From Hofstenia miamia (taxonomy: Eukaryota > Xenacoelomorpha > Acoela), in assembly GCA_004352715.1 (NCBI GenBank), contig SCFE01000002.1, forward strand, positions 319,153 through 383,152: DNA of 64,000 nucleotides. Direction: 5' to 3'. Position numbers and translations under genes: made by a program. The notes beneath the pieces were generated by a model. The model saw nothing but the letters and a program-made list of their open reading frames with translations. It was not told where the DNA came from and made no database searches. Shown here piece after piece: positions 46,020 through 59,164 of this stretch (position 1 is its first letter; each line of letters starts with the position of its first letter).

Positions 46020-46410
46020 ATAATGAACATTCATTGGCCAAGATTATAATATACAACATTAAACCAATTTTCAGATGAATTGTCTCTCATCAGCTTGGCC
46101 CACCTCAGCCGGCGTAGTCTTTGCTTTGAGGTTAAGAATGGCTTTCTGGGTGCCACGAAAGTCCCAATTGAGTACTTCTTCAGGATGTTTCGCACAGTTC
46201 TTGTTGTCACGCGGTGAGCATCAGCCTATTCCTTACGAAATTCCTCTGAACTCTTCTTGGGATTTCGCTTTGAAAGGCACGCAAAAGCTGATTGGGAGGT
46301 TTTGGAGGTTTTCTTGGTCTTCAGGACTTTGGATTGGGGGCAATGATGTTTTCAGAAATGAAACGTCTGATGATATCCGCGACACTATTTCGAGGTCATT
46401 TTTTCCAAGA
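46020..46410 (-). pseudogene. Tc1-like transposase N-terminal relic
   Basis: Minus-strand reading gives SVADIIRRFISEN (first helix-turn-helix), then in another frame VTTRTVRNILKKYSIGTF and VAPRKPFLTSKQRLRRLRWA, followed by ENW. This is the paired-like DNA-binding region of a Tc1 transposase up to the start of the DDE core. There are stops and at least one frameshift. The catalytic core is not visible downstream. The 114-codon plus-strand frame here is its antisense shadow. Confidence 0.82.
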
Positions 46411-48178
46411 AAATATTAGCTAACCACAAACATTGTAGCATTTCTCTATGAGATTTAAAGTAAACAGTGATAATTATGTCTCAACATTGATGAATTCCTC
46501 CTTCTGCAGCCCCAAATCTAATTATAAAGTAACTGACATTCTTAGCGTCAATTTCTTAGAAATATGACAAATCATGGATGGCCGAATTCTTTTTTCCAGT
46601 ACTGTACTTTCACATAAAATTTTCAAATATTGAAAAAGCAATACCATACAAAACATTTGCATTCTAACGATTATAAAAGAATCATTCTGATCAATAAGCA
46701 TGTAGACTTTTAATATTGAATTAACTTTTGAATGGCATTTTATTGAAATCAACATGTCTGTGAAGGTGGATTACAGCAATCTAGGAAAAATTCACTAGGA
46801 TCGAAAGTTTTGAAATAAATCCATTAGAAAATTTCATTTGCTAGTGGCAGCAAGATTTTATTACAGGATTTCAAGATATAAGCATGGCAATGAAGCAGAA
46901 TACCTTGGAAATTCATGGACGCGAATGGCATCAATTACAAGGGTCAAAAAGGTATTCCAAATATATTTTTCCTTGGATTAGCCTGACACCAACCAGTAAT
47001 GACAAACACTCATGAAACTATTATAATTGCTAAAATGTCTACTGTGTACATCATTGTGGGCCAATTTATTATGAAGTGAGAAGAAATGGATGTTGGTGGA
47101 TCTCAACTGATTGAAATTTTAGAACAAGCTTATGATATATGATTTTATTATCCATGCCCAACAACATTTAATAGAAAGTTTTTCCTATTCTATTTAATTT
47201 ATTTAAAAACGGTTTCTAAAACTCGCCATTATCTGATTACCTATCGAAATAATAGATTCTTAGATAATACGATTCAAGTTGTTAGAAAAGCAAGGTATAA
47301 TATATTGAAAACAGTTTGGGCACCATTCTCAAAATTTGAAGTTTAATATGATGGAAAATTAAACAAGGAGAGCTACATTGAATTTCGAAATAAATTTGAA
47401 TACATTTGGAGCATCGGCATTCTTTATGGAATTATGATGCGAACGTTTGAAGGAAATTCTTCAATTAAAAGCTAATTGCTAAATGCATAAACAAATCAAA
47501 TTACAATGCGCTATTGTAACGTGCAGAATGAAGCATCGATTTTCGTCAGAAATTTTAACGACAAAAAGCATAAGACGATTCGAAATCAATAGCATACATG
47601 TTTATAATTCAACTACAAAACCAAGCGAAAGGTGTACTTGGGTATGCTGGCGAATTTCAACTTTTAAAAAGGTTACTGCTTTGGAAAACGGGGTGGTCAC
47701 TCAAGAGCAAACGGAAATTACTATTAAAATTTGCAGTTTGATGTGATGAAAACACTGAATTAAATAATCAAATTGCCGGATAACAAATAATAAATTTTCA
47801 ATGTAAACTGAGAATTAAGAAATTTATCAACATGGTTTGATTCACTAAGCACGCTTATAAATGTTGTCTATCTGTTTAGACGAACCACAGTATCTCTGAA
47901 TTAACGAGGTGAATTCGTACTGTAGAAAATACTTTGCCTTGCAGTGTTCGCTACGTGAATTCCACATTTCTCCATATTGATTTTTAAAGTAATAACGAAA
48001 CAGATTCCAAGTAGAAATGTCTAGTCATTTATGTATGCACACAAATATATCATTAATTATGTAACGTTTTATTTTAAACAGACAAAAGACATGCATTTTG
48101 TGTATTGTTTTCTTACTAAAAATTTTTATACAGACTTGGATGTAATGATTAAATAATTTGGCAACATGGAACTCTACT
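46411..48178. other. No gene recognised
   Basis: AT-rich. An open frame at 47483-47746 is not recognisable. No repeats of note. Confidence 0.4.
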
Positions 48179-48491
48179 CAGAAATGTCAACGAGCCGAGC
48201 TTGAGCACTACACTGGATATACACCGAGCCTAAAACGGGCCTTTATTAAGCAAAGCAACTTTATAGTTCCGTTTACTAATTTTATTATATGCAGATTTTT
48301 TGTTTTTTCATTCAATATACTTTTCTTATAATCATATTTTAAAATGTTTATTGAATAATAGGAAGAGCCATGTAAAAAATTTTCAGAGCGCAATATTTTT
48401 AAATCGAGCTCATTGAAAGGCTCTATGTGGCGAGCTGAGTCAAGCCGAGCCGAGCTGAGCTGAGCGAAGCTTAAAAATTTCGGCTCGTTGA
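48179..48491. mobile_element. Inverted-repeat element (MITE-like), TCAACGAGCCGA ends
   Basis: TCAACGAGCCGA at 48187-48198 is matched by its inverse TCGGCTCGTTGA at 48480-48491. The right end carries a run of GAGCCGAGCTGAGCTGAGC-like repeats. The interior is AT-rich and non-coding. Outer bases (CAGAAATG on the left, inverse TAGATTAACC on the right) hint at hAT-type ends, but no 8-bp target duplication was found. Confidence 0.6.
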
Positions 48492-49149
48492 TGGTTAATC
48501 TACAAAATCATTTAAAGTATGAATAGCCCTTCCGTACACTGTTAATAGAATAATAGCGTAATTCAATGTTCGTAAGGACAATACTGTGACGTCTATATTT
48601 GTAATCATGATTTTAGGGAAACGCAACAGCATCTAGCGATTATGTTATTGGCTTTCTAATTTCATGTTCTATATATTTGAACAGATTAAGCCCAGTTAAA
48701 ATCAGTACATATTAATACAATCGACCAAATCAAGACAGTCCACGACAACTAAATTAGTGCTCAGATCATTTCAAAATAATATATAAAATACAACAGTAAA
48801 AATAAAAGCGTTACCAGTAAAACGAAACTCAATTGAACGCACACTGATTTAGACAGATGTCTAAGTGATTGTGGAAAATCTGTTAGATATTTACCGATGT
48901 TGCAATATTCCTGCTCTTCAAAAAACAAATACAACGCAGAATACATTCATGCAAAAAATATTTGAGATTAACATTACAATCACGTTTCAGTTCATCTGGT
49001 GGTTTAAATGACAATTGCCCTTATGTAACCTCTGAAACAAGTCATCGTATTTGTCTAGTAACAAAATGTGCATTACATTTGAGTGAGGTACTAAAAAATG
49101 ACAGGCGATGCATGAAAAGGGGTAAGTGAGAAAAATTTTATACGTTTAC
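48492..49149. other. No gene recognised
   Basis: AT-rich, no structure noted. Confidence 0.4.
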
Positions 49150-49800
49150 TGAGATGCGAAAGGGCAATGCGCCTAAATCCTCCCCGAGAGTACCTCCTCG
49201 CGGTGGTTCCCGGGGAAGCTTACCAGCCATTATGAAAGGCGAAAGCCGATACAGAAGGGTAGCGCTGAGCTATCACTCGTCGGGCGAGTCTCTACGGAGT
49301 CCTGCACCTATAGTGGACGTAAAACACCAGAGTAGAAGGTGCCACCATGGTTACTTTGTGCATGTGGGGGGGTTAATGGTTGAGAAACCTCGCTGTTAGC
49401 AAGACTGCTACTGGTGCCAGATCGTGAGTGCGTCTCATGGGGCAGTCATACATAGATAACTCTTTGCTTCTGGCCTGTGAGAAGGCCAAAGCCAGCAATT
49501 GATGTGCTTTTCCTGTGACGCAGCTTTGCTGTGTCAGATAGTTATGAGCTAGCAGGTGCTCCCTAAGTTACCACCGTTAGTAGCCTTGGCTGGCCAAAGC
49601 GAGAGAGGCGCAACCCTCTCAACTGAAGTTCGGCCTTCGGCTTCAATCTGCTGATCAGGCTCACCACAGACTAGCACTCTGCGAGCCTGGGGTCGCCAGG
49701 TTTCTCATGATTAAACCGGCCGTAGTGGTAGACTTCTAGGGGTCAAGGTCCGGACCTGGATCATGGTTATACCCACTCATCACTCTGTCGATTGTTTGAA
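49150..49800 (-). repeat. GC-rich repeat island including copy 2 of the 43-kb family
   Basis: A sharply bounded 650-bp GC-rich block. 49562-49795 is the inverse relative of 43207-43441. The left part (49154-49400) has an 81-codon plus frame rich in R, S, G and P without recognisable domains. The block may be the untranslated or 5' part of a retroelement, present in full here and truncated at 43 kb. Confidence 0.65.
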
Positions 49801-52800
49801 AAAGGTTAAAAATGTGTGAGATATGAAACAAGCACAGGATTTCAAAATACTTATCAAAGGCAAATCTCGATCCATTTCGTGATTAGAATCTAAAAATAAG
49901 ACCCTACTTTTACTAATGGCTATTAAGAGACACATAGCATTGGGGTCTCATTTTCATGTATTGCTTTAACGTAATTGCAAATCTATTTATCAATCCAATA
50001 AACAGTCTAAGTACTCTTCGAGAAGGAATTACATAGATAAACATGGAATTTATTAACTGTCCATACAAACAAATTCGAGACAAGTCTGGCATTAAGGTGC
50101 TAATTACTTTAGAAAATTTAAGTAGAGGACATTTTGAAAGGCTTAAGGAAAATTTACCCGAGCGAGTGCAAAAGGTTTAAATGCGTCCAACTTGGCTTTT
50201 GGAAGTTTATTGTGAGAAAAAAAGAGGTTAAAGAACATTTTCAGGAATGTGTTAGAAATATAACAACGAATGAGTGGGGTGAAATTCTGTGCAATAGAGG
50301 CATCTTGCAGATGATTAACGTTGAGGTTTTAAAATTTGAAAAGCGTTTCTGAGATTAAATAGACTGAGTTTTCCTACATCAACATTATATAATTTCAAAG
50401 AATACATAAATATGTCACGACATTCATGCTTTAATAGAATAGAATTAAACTTTAAAGCATAAAACAAAAGAAATAGTCACTTCGATAGCACAAATTGGTG
50501 ATCCTCCTGATAAATTACAACATGAAATATAGGTCTGTTATATGAAACGCAAATTGATTTTTCAGTTGAGTGAGGATAAACATGAACCTCGACATCATGG
50601 TATATCAACATGCAAGACATACAATGTTTCTCAAATATCAATACCAACCAAAGGTTGAAATACCGTTGGAAACGTTGCCTTTGGAATTAAAAAATGGCCA
50701 AACATTTAGCGAATAATTGTTATAAAAAACTCCAAAAAATGCTAGGAATAACAGACAAAAGATTTACAACGCCTCACTGTCAATAAATGGAAGGATGATT
50801 TTCACAATGTTTAAAGTACAGGTGAATTTATATTTTCAAACACACTAAAATATGTTCAAACTTTGTGTTCAAAAAAATTGAAACACTCAATAGTGGATAA
50901 CTCTGGGAAGATCCATGGAACAAAATATTACTAAATACAAAGAGGTTATCCACGATGATGTTTTATAAAGGGCTATTATTTTGTAGAAACATGGCTCATA
51001 CACTCATACATCCAATTTAAAAAACACTGGTGCAGGACAATTAAAATCGTATACAGCAAAAGTCCTAATTTACGAGAATCCTTTTATCCGGACAACAATC
51101 TCCATAAATATTTAATCAAGACTCCCTAATTACAGGACATGATTTCTTCTTAAGGGACGAATCGTAATCAAATTTGTATGACAAAATATTTACCAAACGA
51201 AATGTTTGCCCAAGTTTTGACAATGTATCTAGTAATGCGTACAAAAACAAAGATAAGACCATCTTATAAACTTGTTACGTCTAAACATGGGTAAATTTTC
51301 AAAACACATTCATATTTACTATTAATTGGAATGTTTATGATTTTTTGTTACAACTAACATTTACGATTAATAGTAGTCAGCCTTCTCAATTAGCCATATA
51401 TCGAATTATCACTTTTTTCGAACGATGCAGCTGTAGGGAATTTTACTATATCACTTATACCCAGGTTTGCATGCTGTCGGGATCACTCATTTTTTTTCAT
51501 TCTCATTCACTGATATTTGAAAAATTAAAAACATGAATTAGATGATAAGCTATGGCAGTAATTTTTAAAATTATATGTATATGTGCATTTTCATTCATAT
51601 ACATTTATTATAAATGTAATAATCAATTATGAATCAATACTTCATTAGAAAAATTCATAGAATAAAACTAGAAATGCAATTGCTCCTTGCGATTCTTTTT
51701 CATATAGCATTTCAAAATAGAAAAAAAGTTACACATGCAAATTTAAATGGATTATCAATGTAGTTTCTGGTATTGTTTTTAATGAATGCATGCGCAAGTA
51801 AACAAAATTTTAAATGTCAGTCAAATTTGACGCATTTGGCAGTTCTAGTGTTAAGCAATCAAAACAAAAAGAAAGTATACAGTATTTTAACCTGACAAAA
51901 ATCAGGTCTGATTTTAAAAGTCATTCCGAAAAGAGTAGATGACCAAATCCTCTAACTGGTAAGTATAAATATATAGGCAGTTGATATATTTAATACGTGA
52001 ACTATTAACATTATGTCAAATACTTCTGTTGCACTTTTTTAACACCAAACCGAAAACAGCAAAAGTGGCCGATAGGTCAAACAAATACAAAATCGCTAGT
52101 AATGTATGCGTGACGAAAATTTCGTATTTGAGATGCATTGATTAATAGTGTTTCAAAATCTTAACGTTCATCCGAACAACAAAATTAATCTAAAAGTATT
52201 TAGCCTGTTAAGATGGTATGCACTAAACGACATTCGGAATAACTGTGTTTGCGCTTAAGCTGCAACTATGCAAACATCGCATTTGAGCTTAAAGCTCGAC
52301 CTATTTGCATAAAAACAATAAATGGCAAGGAGTACGAAGATAAGAACCAACAAGTACATTAACAAATATTTTAGCTACAGCTAACCATTTTTAAAATACA
52401 TTCTTAGACATATACAACCTTGTTAAGATAGAAATCCACTAAATGTCTGTAAACAGTTAGAAGGTAATGTGATAGATTTATGACTAAGAAATGACACTGA
52501 TATTTACTAGTACTGAATAACAAGGAAATGGTTTATAGCTAAACAGTTTCTGAGAGGAAAACAAAAGTCTGGATCAATAGCATACTCTATAATGTGAATG
52601 CTCGCAATGGTTCTAATGTTTCCATGAAAATGAGATTTATCCGAGAACATAAAAACTAAGGTTTGTGGGAAAATAACGTAAGTTCACGAATTATTATTTA
52701 AAAATCCTGTAGTGGCAAACGGAATCAAACTGAAACCCACCTCAAAATTACTAGTACTGATTAGTGCATTTATAAAAATGAGAAAGTGCAAACGACGAAA

Positions 52801-53087
52801 AGCCACTATTTTACTTTCGATTGTTAACTACTGGATATTTTTAATTAGGTCGAATATAATGTTGCAGATTCGATTGGATGCTCATAACACTTCGGATGAA
52901 CTTCCGATTAATGAACCTTGTCTGGATGGATGAAGTCCTCAATGAAGACGATGATAAGCTCTATAAGCAAAGATTACGAGCGAATTTCAAAAGTTCTATA
53001 AAAGCGAAAGCATAAAAGCGAAAGCGCCGATAAGCGAAAATTTAATAACGATCAGTGAAACTGAATTTAGTGAATACAAGAGAAACT
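49801..53087. other. No gene recognised
   Basis: AT-rich. Open frames at 50134-50352 and 52712-52933 are short and unrecognised. Confidence 0.4.
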
Positions 53088-53169
53088 GGAGCTGAAAAAT
53101 GTGTTTGAGGTCTGTGATAGAGTTCATTGGAGCTGAAAAATGTGTTTGAGGTCTGTGATAGAGTTCATT
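53088..53169. repeat. 41-bp tandem duplication
   Basis: The unit beginning GGAGCTGAAAAATGTG at 53088-53128 is repeated exactly at 53129-53169. No N or gap is involved. Confidence 0.92.
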
Positions 53170-54324
53170 GGGATGCCAATTGCATCAAACATTCTCGTAG
53201 AATGGACCGATATGGTTACACGATGCGAATCAACTACTCCAAAATTTTCAATATGTATGCTCGTCTATTATAGTCATGCCCGTTAAATAAGTTTTCAGTT
53301 ACAACGGACAGCAGAAACCTCAAAATTCTTAGACTGCACTAGTTGGTGAAGGCTTCGATTTGTAAGTCCTTACAAAATAATTGTGTTGTGATTTTCAATT
53401 CGAACGTAGACTAAAAATGAATTAAATTTTAAACAAAAAATTACAAAACTACTGCCAATTGTGTTCAGAAAACATTGGAGCCAAATTGATATGTTAAATT
53501 AAATCAGTCGGGAAAGAATGCAACGCCAGTGTGGGTTGATAACTGCGTCAATGAGTAATTGCGGTATGTTTGTGGTTTCAATGTATACCCTTCTTAAAAA
53601 TAACAGTTTATGAAATGATAGCTCTAATTAAATCAAAAAAGCGAACCGAATTAAAAGTTATTTACAGGATTATCACTTTATACAAAATTAATTTGGAAAA
53701 AGTTATGTAGGATTCCACAGACTTTGTCACTCTAAACTCAAGGACATCTACATATTTTCAATTATATAAAACGCGCTGAAGTAATTCACATTTCCGTTGA
53801 GTAGCGACACGCAAATGACAGAAAATTACAATTTCAGGTTTAATCAAACATGGGCAGAAATTTTCACAATTTAAACACGCAAACCGTAAATGAAGCACAT
53901 TACAAAGATTTTCAGAGGAGGGAATGCACGAAAAATATATAATTAACAAAACTGATAGAGAAATAGTGCTAATAGAAATCTAAAAACATTTTTTACTATG
54001 TATATATTGCAAAAATTGTTTTAAAAAAATTTTTATCGCGGTAGTACATGTCTAAGACGAGGAACATACAAAAATCAAGATTTTATCGTTTGAGTATACA
54101 TCGACTGCTAAAGAATGGGAAAATTCAACATATGAAATCGACAAGAAATGTTTTTTAGAAAAAAACTAATTCAGACATACATAAAAAACGTTGGTGGAAA
54201 GAATGAGATAAAAATGCTTACATTTAAACTGCTTGTAAATAGAATTAACAAAAAGGATGAAAATGCACTCACGCAAGTTTCCTTAACATACTGGTACGCG
54301 GCTCCGAATAAACAACAGGCTTAC

Positions 54325-54399
54325 CGGTGATATGGATCCATTCGTAAACAAGTTTACCGAGAACAGGACAACTGTTAACAGGTGTTCGTACAGTTTCTT
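54325..54399 (-). other. Exon-like 75-nt block, owner unknown
   Basis: Acceptor CGTGCTTACAG and strong donor CCG|GTAAGC bound 75 nt open in two frames, one reading TPVNSCPVLGKLVYEWIHIT with phase 1 at both ends. That phase could join the 40.5-kb candidate exon, but the distance and lack of family match leave ownership open. Confidence 0.3.
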
Positions 54400-54949
54400 C
54401 TGTAAGCACGATAAATCGAGTTTTAACGGCTAAATGTCAAGGTGGCTATACTATCATCTATTTGCTCACTCTTATCTCATTTAGTAAAATTCATACGAGC
54501 TTCCAAACGTGGTTGCGACTAGATAACACTGCGCGGTAGGAGCTGAGAAAGGAACGCGTAATCAAATACGGGAATAACTCGACAACATGTGCATGTGAAC
54601 ATATGAATCCCAGCTGATGTTCACTTAGGGAAATAACGATATTAAATAAATCTATAATAATGCACTAGTCAACGACTCAGCCCACCTTATTACTGATTCA
54701 GCCGTCTGATTATGCTTCATGGACAGTCGTGGATAATGCTAATAAATGTTGCAGATTAAAATAAACAAATTAGCCATACAGCCATTTCGTAAAATATTAC
54801 AATAAATCAACTCATTGCAAGTGTCTTAAATTCGTCCACAAATTTTCATTCAAAATATTTCATGAAACGACGCACTAAATTATATCATGCACTCAGTTCA
54901 TTTTATCAACCTTCTTAAATAACTACGATATTCTACTGTTCGAATGCTC

Positions 54950-55102
54950 ATAAATCTAGAGCCCTGCGAGTACTCCAAATTTCGAGTTGGGTCAGGTCGA
55001 GTCGAGTTATTTGATATTGATTAGTACACTGCATGTTTCCCGAATGAATATATGAAGAGCTGAATTCCAAAAGGCGTTAAGTCCATTTTTTGACAAATCC
55101 AC

Positions 55103-55153
<51 letters not shown>

Positions 55154-56110
55154 AAGTTACTGCTTTGAGTGTACAACACGTAACCCGAGCTGAAAAAACA
55201 AACGTACAGAGGAACCTTGTTTGTTTTCCCACAATAAATATTCGTTGAACTTGAAAATTTGTCTGACGGTAGACACATGCAATTTGCACATTCTTATGAA
55301 ATTTTTTCCTTAAAAATGATTAAACATGCGATAGTTTTATCAAATGAGCAATTTTACGGTTTCCACATTATATTTACAGCTTGTCCACATTCACATTATA
55401 TTTTTTCAAAACAATAGACGATAGTTTTGAAAGGAGAAAACAGTTTTTTTAAAAATTATACTCTTCAGACATTTGAAAGGCTTCCTTGGAAGAGTATAGT
55501 TTCAGAAATTTCAAAATTTCCCCTAAAAATGTACAAGGGGCTACCATAAATGTATGGGATTTACATAGAGTAATCTCGAAATGAAAGAAAAGAAAGTGTA
55601 CAAAGAGTAAGTTATGAGTATATTATATATATATATATATAATTTTATGATTGAAAACTTTTTATAAAAATTGGGGTGGGTCATATTATCTAGCGAATTA
55701 TAACTAACATCGCAATACTGGAATTGATTATCACATTGGTAGCCTATCCCTGCTGAGTATAAGATTAAGATTGGATTGTTCTTAAAAGTCCACCATAAAA
55801 AGTTCACTTTCTAGTCGTTGCAAAAGCTATATGAAAACCAAATTCAAACAGGTGGCCAGCGGAGTTTAGATTTTTATTCAAATAATAATTGACAGGCCTT
55901 TTCTTCTTTAATTTATTAACATCAGCATTAAGTGAATAATGATATGTTTATGTACAATAACTACTCATTTTTATCTCAAACGTAACTGCTTTTCTCTATT
56001 GTGAATTTACACTTTTGATATGGAAGGGTCTGCTTCTAGATGAGACAAGAGATTCGAAACCCGAACAGACCCGATTCAACCCGAATATTACTGATTCGCA
56101 GGTCCCTAAA
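54950..56110. repeat. Possible element with GGGTCAGGTCGAG and CCCGAACAGACCCG arms
   Basis: The left end has TCTAGAGCCCTGCGAG then GGGTCAGGTCGAGTCGAG. The right end has CCCGAACAGACCCGATTC and CAACCCGAA near 56060. Motif orientation is inverted between the ends, like the 8.8-9.8 kb element. Ends not defined. Confidence 0.3.
55108..55153. repeat. (AT)n microsatellite
   Basis: Uninterrupted AT units except one G near the right end. Similar short TA tracts occur at 55620-55641, 60624-60637 and 63719-63744. Confidence 0.95.
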
Positions 56111-56314
56111 TATACCGTAACTATAAAAAAATATCATATTCAAAGGCATGTTCAGACGAAGGAAAATAAAAACTTAAAATTTTTCAAACCAGGTATTTTG
56201 AAATACCAGGTCAAAGGTCAAATAAATAAGTTTCAAATTTCGCCTGCACTTTTAGAATATTCTTTTGAAATACAAGTAAAAAATTGTATTTTAGGGCCTG
56301 TTACAAAATTCGAA

Positions 56315-59164
56315 ATATATCGGATGGACAAATCGAACCAGTGAATAAAAACGATTGAGTGAAAAGTAACAAGAATGGATTTTTTCTGAATCTAGAGCAA
56401 TGTTAGAGCTAAGAAAAAATACAAAATTTTTCTTAAAAAGATAATTAAGAAAAGCGTAAATTCAAAAATTCAACTATGTCTGATGGGCATAAATAAAAAT
56501 GCTCAAGTTTCAAAAAGGTTGGTTTTAAGGATATCTATCTCAAAAATTAACTTTTTTGACCAAATTCTGACATGCGCAGCCTAAATCATTCCCCTGTCTT
56601 TTTTTCAATCTAAAAAATTGAATGCACAGGCTACCCTCGAGTATACATCCCTCCAAATATGTCGGATGGATAAATGCACCAAACAAAAGATGCTCAAAGA
56701 TATTTTGCAAAATTTTATTTAGAAATGCTCCTCATAGTCTTTTCCATCAGATAATAAAAAAGAATTCGATGTTTCATATCAAAAAATAGCCAAAAGTTTT
56801 ATTTTAAGACTTGGTCCATCCGACATAACAGATTTGTAGATCCGACATAATTAGCTACAAAAAGCAACTACTAAAGTAAGCACGCAAAACTCTCAAACCC
56901 AAATTTTACTAGCTAACATGGAAAAATACTGTTCCAAAACACAAACATTGTCTTATATAAAGAATTAAGTAAGTGTAAAATATGTGTTTTTGTAAAGTAA
57001 ATATGTCCATCTAACATATTAAATGCACCACGTCGTTTTCATCCATTTTCATAGCAATCTGAATGATACATCTGCTCAAAGGCCAACAAAGCCAATTTGA
57101 ACCAATTTCACCTTTGAGATAAGTAGCACACGTTTTATCAAGTATAAAAATGTTAGGTATATCGTCATTACCACAAGGTTCCATTAGATCAATTGAACGT
57201 GGATACCAGTGCGTATAGTATGGAGTCGGATCAGTAGATATTTTAAAGGAATCTAAGTGATAAAAGCCTGCCCTGTTTCTACTCGAATTGATCATATGTA
57301 CTTGTAGGGCAGCGATGTCAGCAACTAAGCTCCTGATCCAAATTGTCAATCGACATGTACAAAACATCAACCATTTTACGTTTTTGTTTGCGTAATCAGC
57401 AAAAACCTTTGGACTAGAGATGACAACCTTTTCAAAGAGAACAGTCCGAAAGACCTAATTTTTAACGCAACCACCAAGCACATCCATCGGTCCTTTACCG
57501 TGGTGGCGCTCATTATAGTATCTCGTAACCTGCCAATTTGTTGGAAATAATTTGGTCAGCTGAAAAATGAATATCGAACGAAACTGACATGCGCATCCGT
57601 CACTCCAAAGATGGACTAGCGTTTCTTGCTTAAGCTGATACGTCCCCTGACAATTTCTACAACCTTCTTTATCAAACAATGAGCAGCAAACCTGAAATAA
57701 TCCTTCGCCTCTGTTATCACAAAGTTGTGATTCTCTAAGTCATCTCCGGTCTTAGTATAACAACATGCTATAAATAGACTGAACGAGTTATGTCCAAAGT
57801 ATGCAGTTTGAACTTCAGATTGTTGTTTATTTTGGTAGATTTGGAAAAATCTACATCGACTAACATTTCATTTGGCTTCAATCAGTTTTTAAGTTATTGT
57901 AAGTTTTATGCTGCTCTCACTGGACATAGATATGCTTTTTAGCTCTTCAACCTTTTCCGTGAGTGTAGCCTGGACATCGTCTTTGTCAGTTTCACAGGCT
58001 ACTTTCTGTATTTTCTTATCAACAGTGGTCCATCGATGATAGGTAACGATCGATTCTGAAGGTGCATCGTGATCGTTTTCACTATCTAGTGCATCACCAC
58101 CGAAAAAAAACCTCCACTTGCGGGCAAGAATTACAAATTCCGGTTAAACATGCGGTGGTCCGATCATTGCATGTTAGATGATCAATTAATGATTCAAATT
58201 TTTAAGGAAATTTAGCTGTATTATGGTTATTAAAACCTCTAATAAATATTTTCAAATTGCCGCAAATCTCACAAGTGCACGACTCATTGGGAATATCCTT
58301 ATTCCACTTGATTTCTTTGTTTTTTTTTTTAATTACAACTAACGGAAAGTCAAATCTTTCCCGTGCTGAAAAACGTTTCATATGTTCCCACACGATCTGC
58401 ATTGTTGACAATGCTCAATGTTTCTCGTATTGTCCACAAAAGATATTTTACTTGTAGGTATTTCCTCTAACCGCTAACTATACCTACGTATAGATCTCTT
58501 CGAGAGCATTTTTTATAAAACATCAATCAAACCAATACGTCTCTTCAGCTCTGTCTTATCTCTTCTATGTTTCTCCTACTATTGTTTCAACAGACTTTTT
58601 ATGATTGTTATTCATTCGAAACACTAATTTTGGCAGTTTTGCGACCTGGGAATATCAAAACGAATAGTTCTACATGAGTATAAAAACCTTCACAAGTGTA
58701 CGTCCGTGCGTCAGTGTGTCCTTTTGCACATGACTATAGCTTTTAGAATCCAAAGTGGCATAAAAGGTAATGTTATATCACATTTTATGAAGTCTGCCAA
58801 ATGTCATTGTCATGTGAAACGTAAATAAATTATCTTGGTAATTAAAAATGTCGGATGGAAATTTACTGTTGGATGTACAAAAAAACTTCTTTTCAATATG
58901 TGGCAATAATTATTGTGCTTAAAAGTAAATGATGTTTATAAATGTGAGCTTTACTATCTTGATTGATATTTTAGGCATGCAATTATGTTAGATGGACACA
59001 ATTTAACTTTGACAAGTTATTTCAGCTAATTGAAAAATTGGATTTATTTAAAAAGGTCATTTAGAGTACATCGTACACTTTTCTTTCATTAAATAAAAAC
59101 AAAAATTGACCGTGAAATGCTTAGGTCATTTAGAAGCCAATATTTGCGATGTGCATCCGATATA
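56315..59164 (-). mobile_element. Decayed DNA transposon with subterminal ATGTCGGATGGAC motif array
   Basis: A transposase-like relic (57010-58460) is framed by about ten copies of a 12-13 bp motif. Plus-oriented copies: 56317, 56476, 56659, 58848, 58867 and 58985. Minus-oriented copies: 56815, 56840, 57004 and 59152. The outermost pair, TATATCGGATGGACA at 56316 and inverse TGTGCATCCGATATA at 59150, would make inverted termini. Clustered subterminal motifs are typical transposase-binding sites. No target duplication could be fixed. Confidence 0.6.
57010..58460 (-). pseudogene. SDG/HGKG-family transposase-like relic
   Basis: Minus-strand frames, broken by stops and frameshifts, spell in order: ESCTCEICGNLKIFIRGFNN; LTCNDRTTACLTGICNSCP; YHRWTTVDKKIQKV with EKVEELKSIS; SEVQTAYFGHNSFSLFIACC; EAKDYFRFAAHCL; HLWSDGCACQFRS (57572-57602); NERHHGKGPMD with LGG (about 57480-57515); VFRTVLFEKVVISSPKVFAD; YYTHWYPRSIDL. 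This matches a family of uncharacterised invertebrate proteins with SDG...QF and HGKGxxDGxGG motifs, which I believe to be transposon-encoded. The formal family name is not certain. Clearly non-functional here. Confidence 0.75.

Noticed and set aside
46075-46419. 114-codon plus-strand ORF
   Set aside because: It is the antisense of the Tc1 transposase relic read on the minus strand.
55107-55289. ORFs reading IYIYIYIY
   Set aside because: These are translations of the AT microsatellite.
57588-57602. GCGCATCCGTCA as another copy of the GTCCATCCGACAT motif
   Set aside because: It lies inside the relic coding sequence for SDGCACQ and is explained by that.
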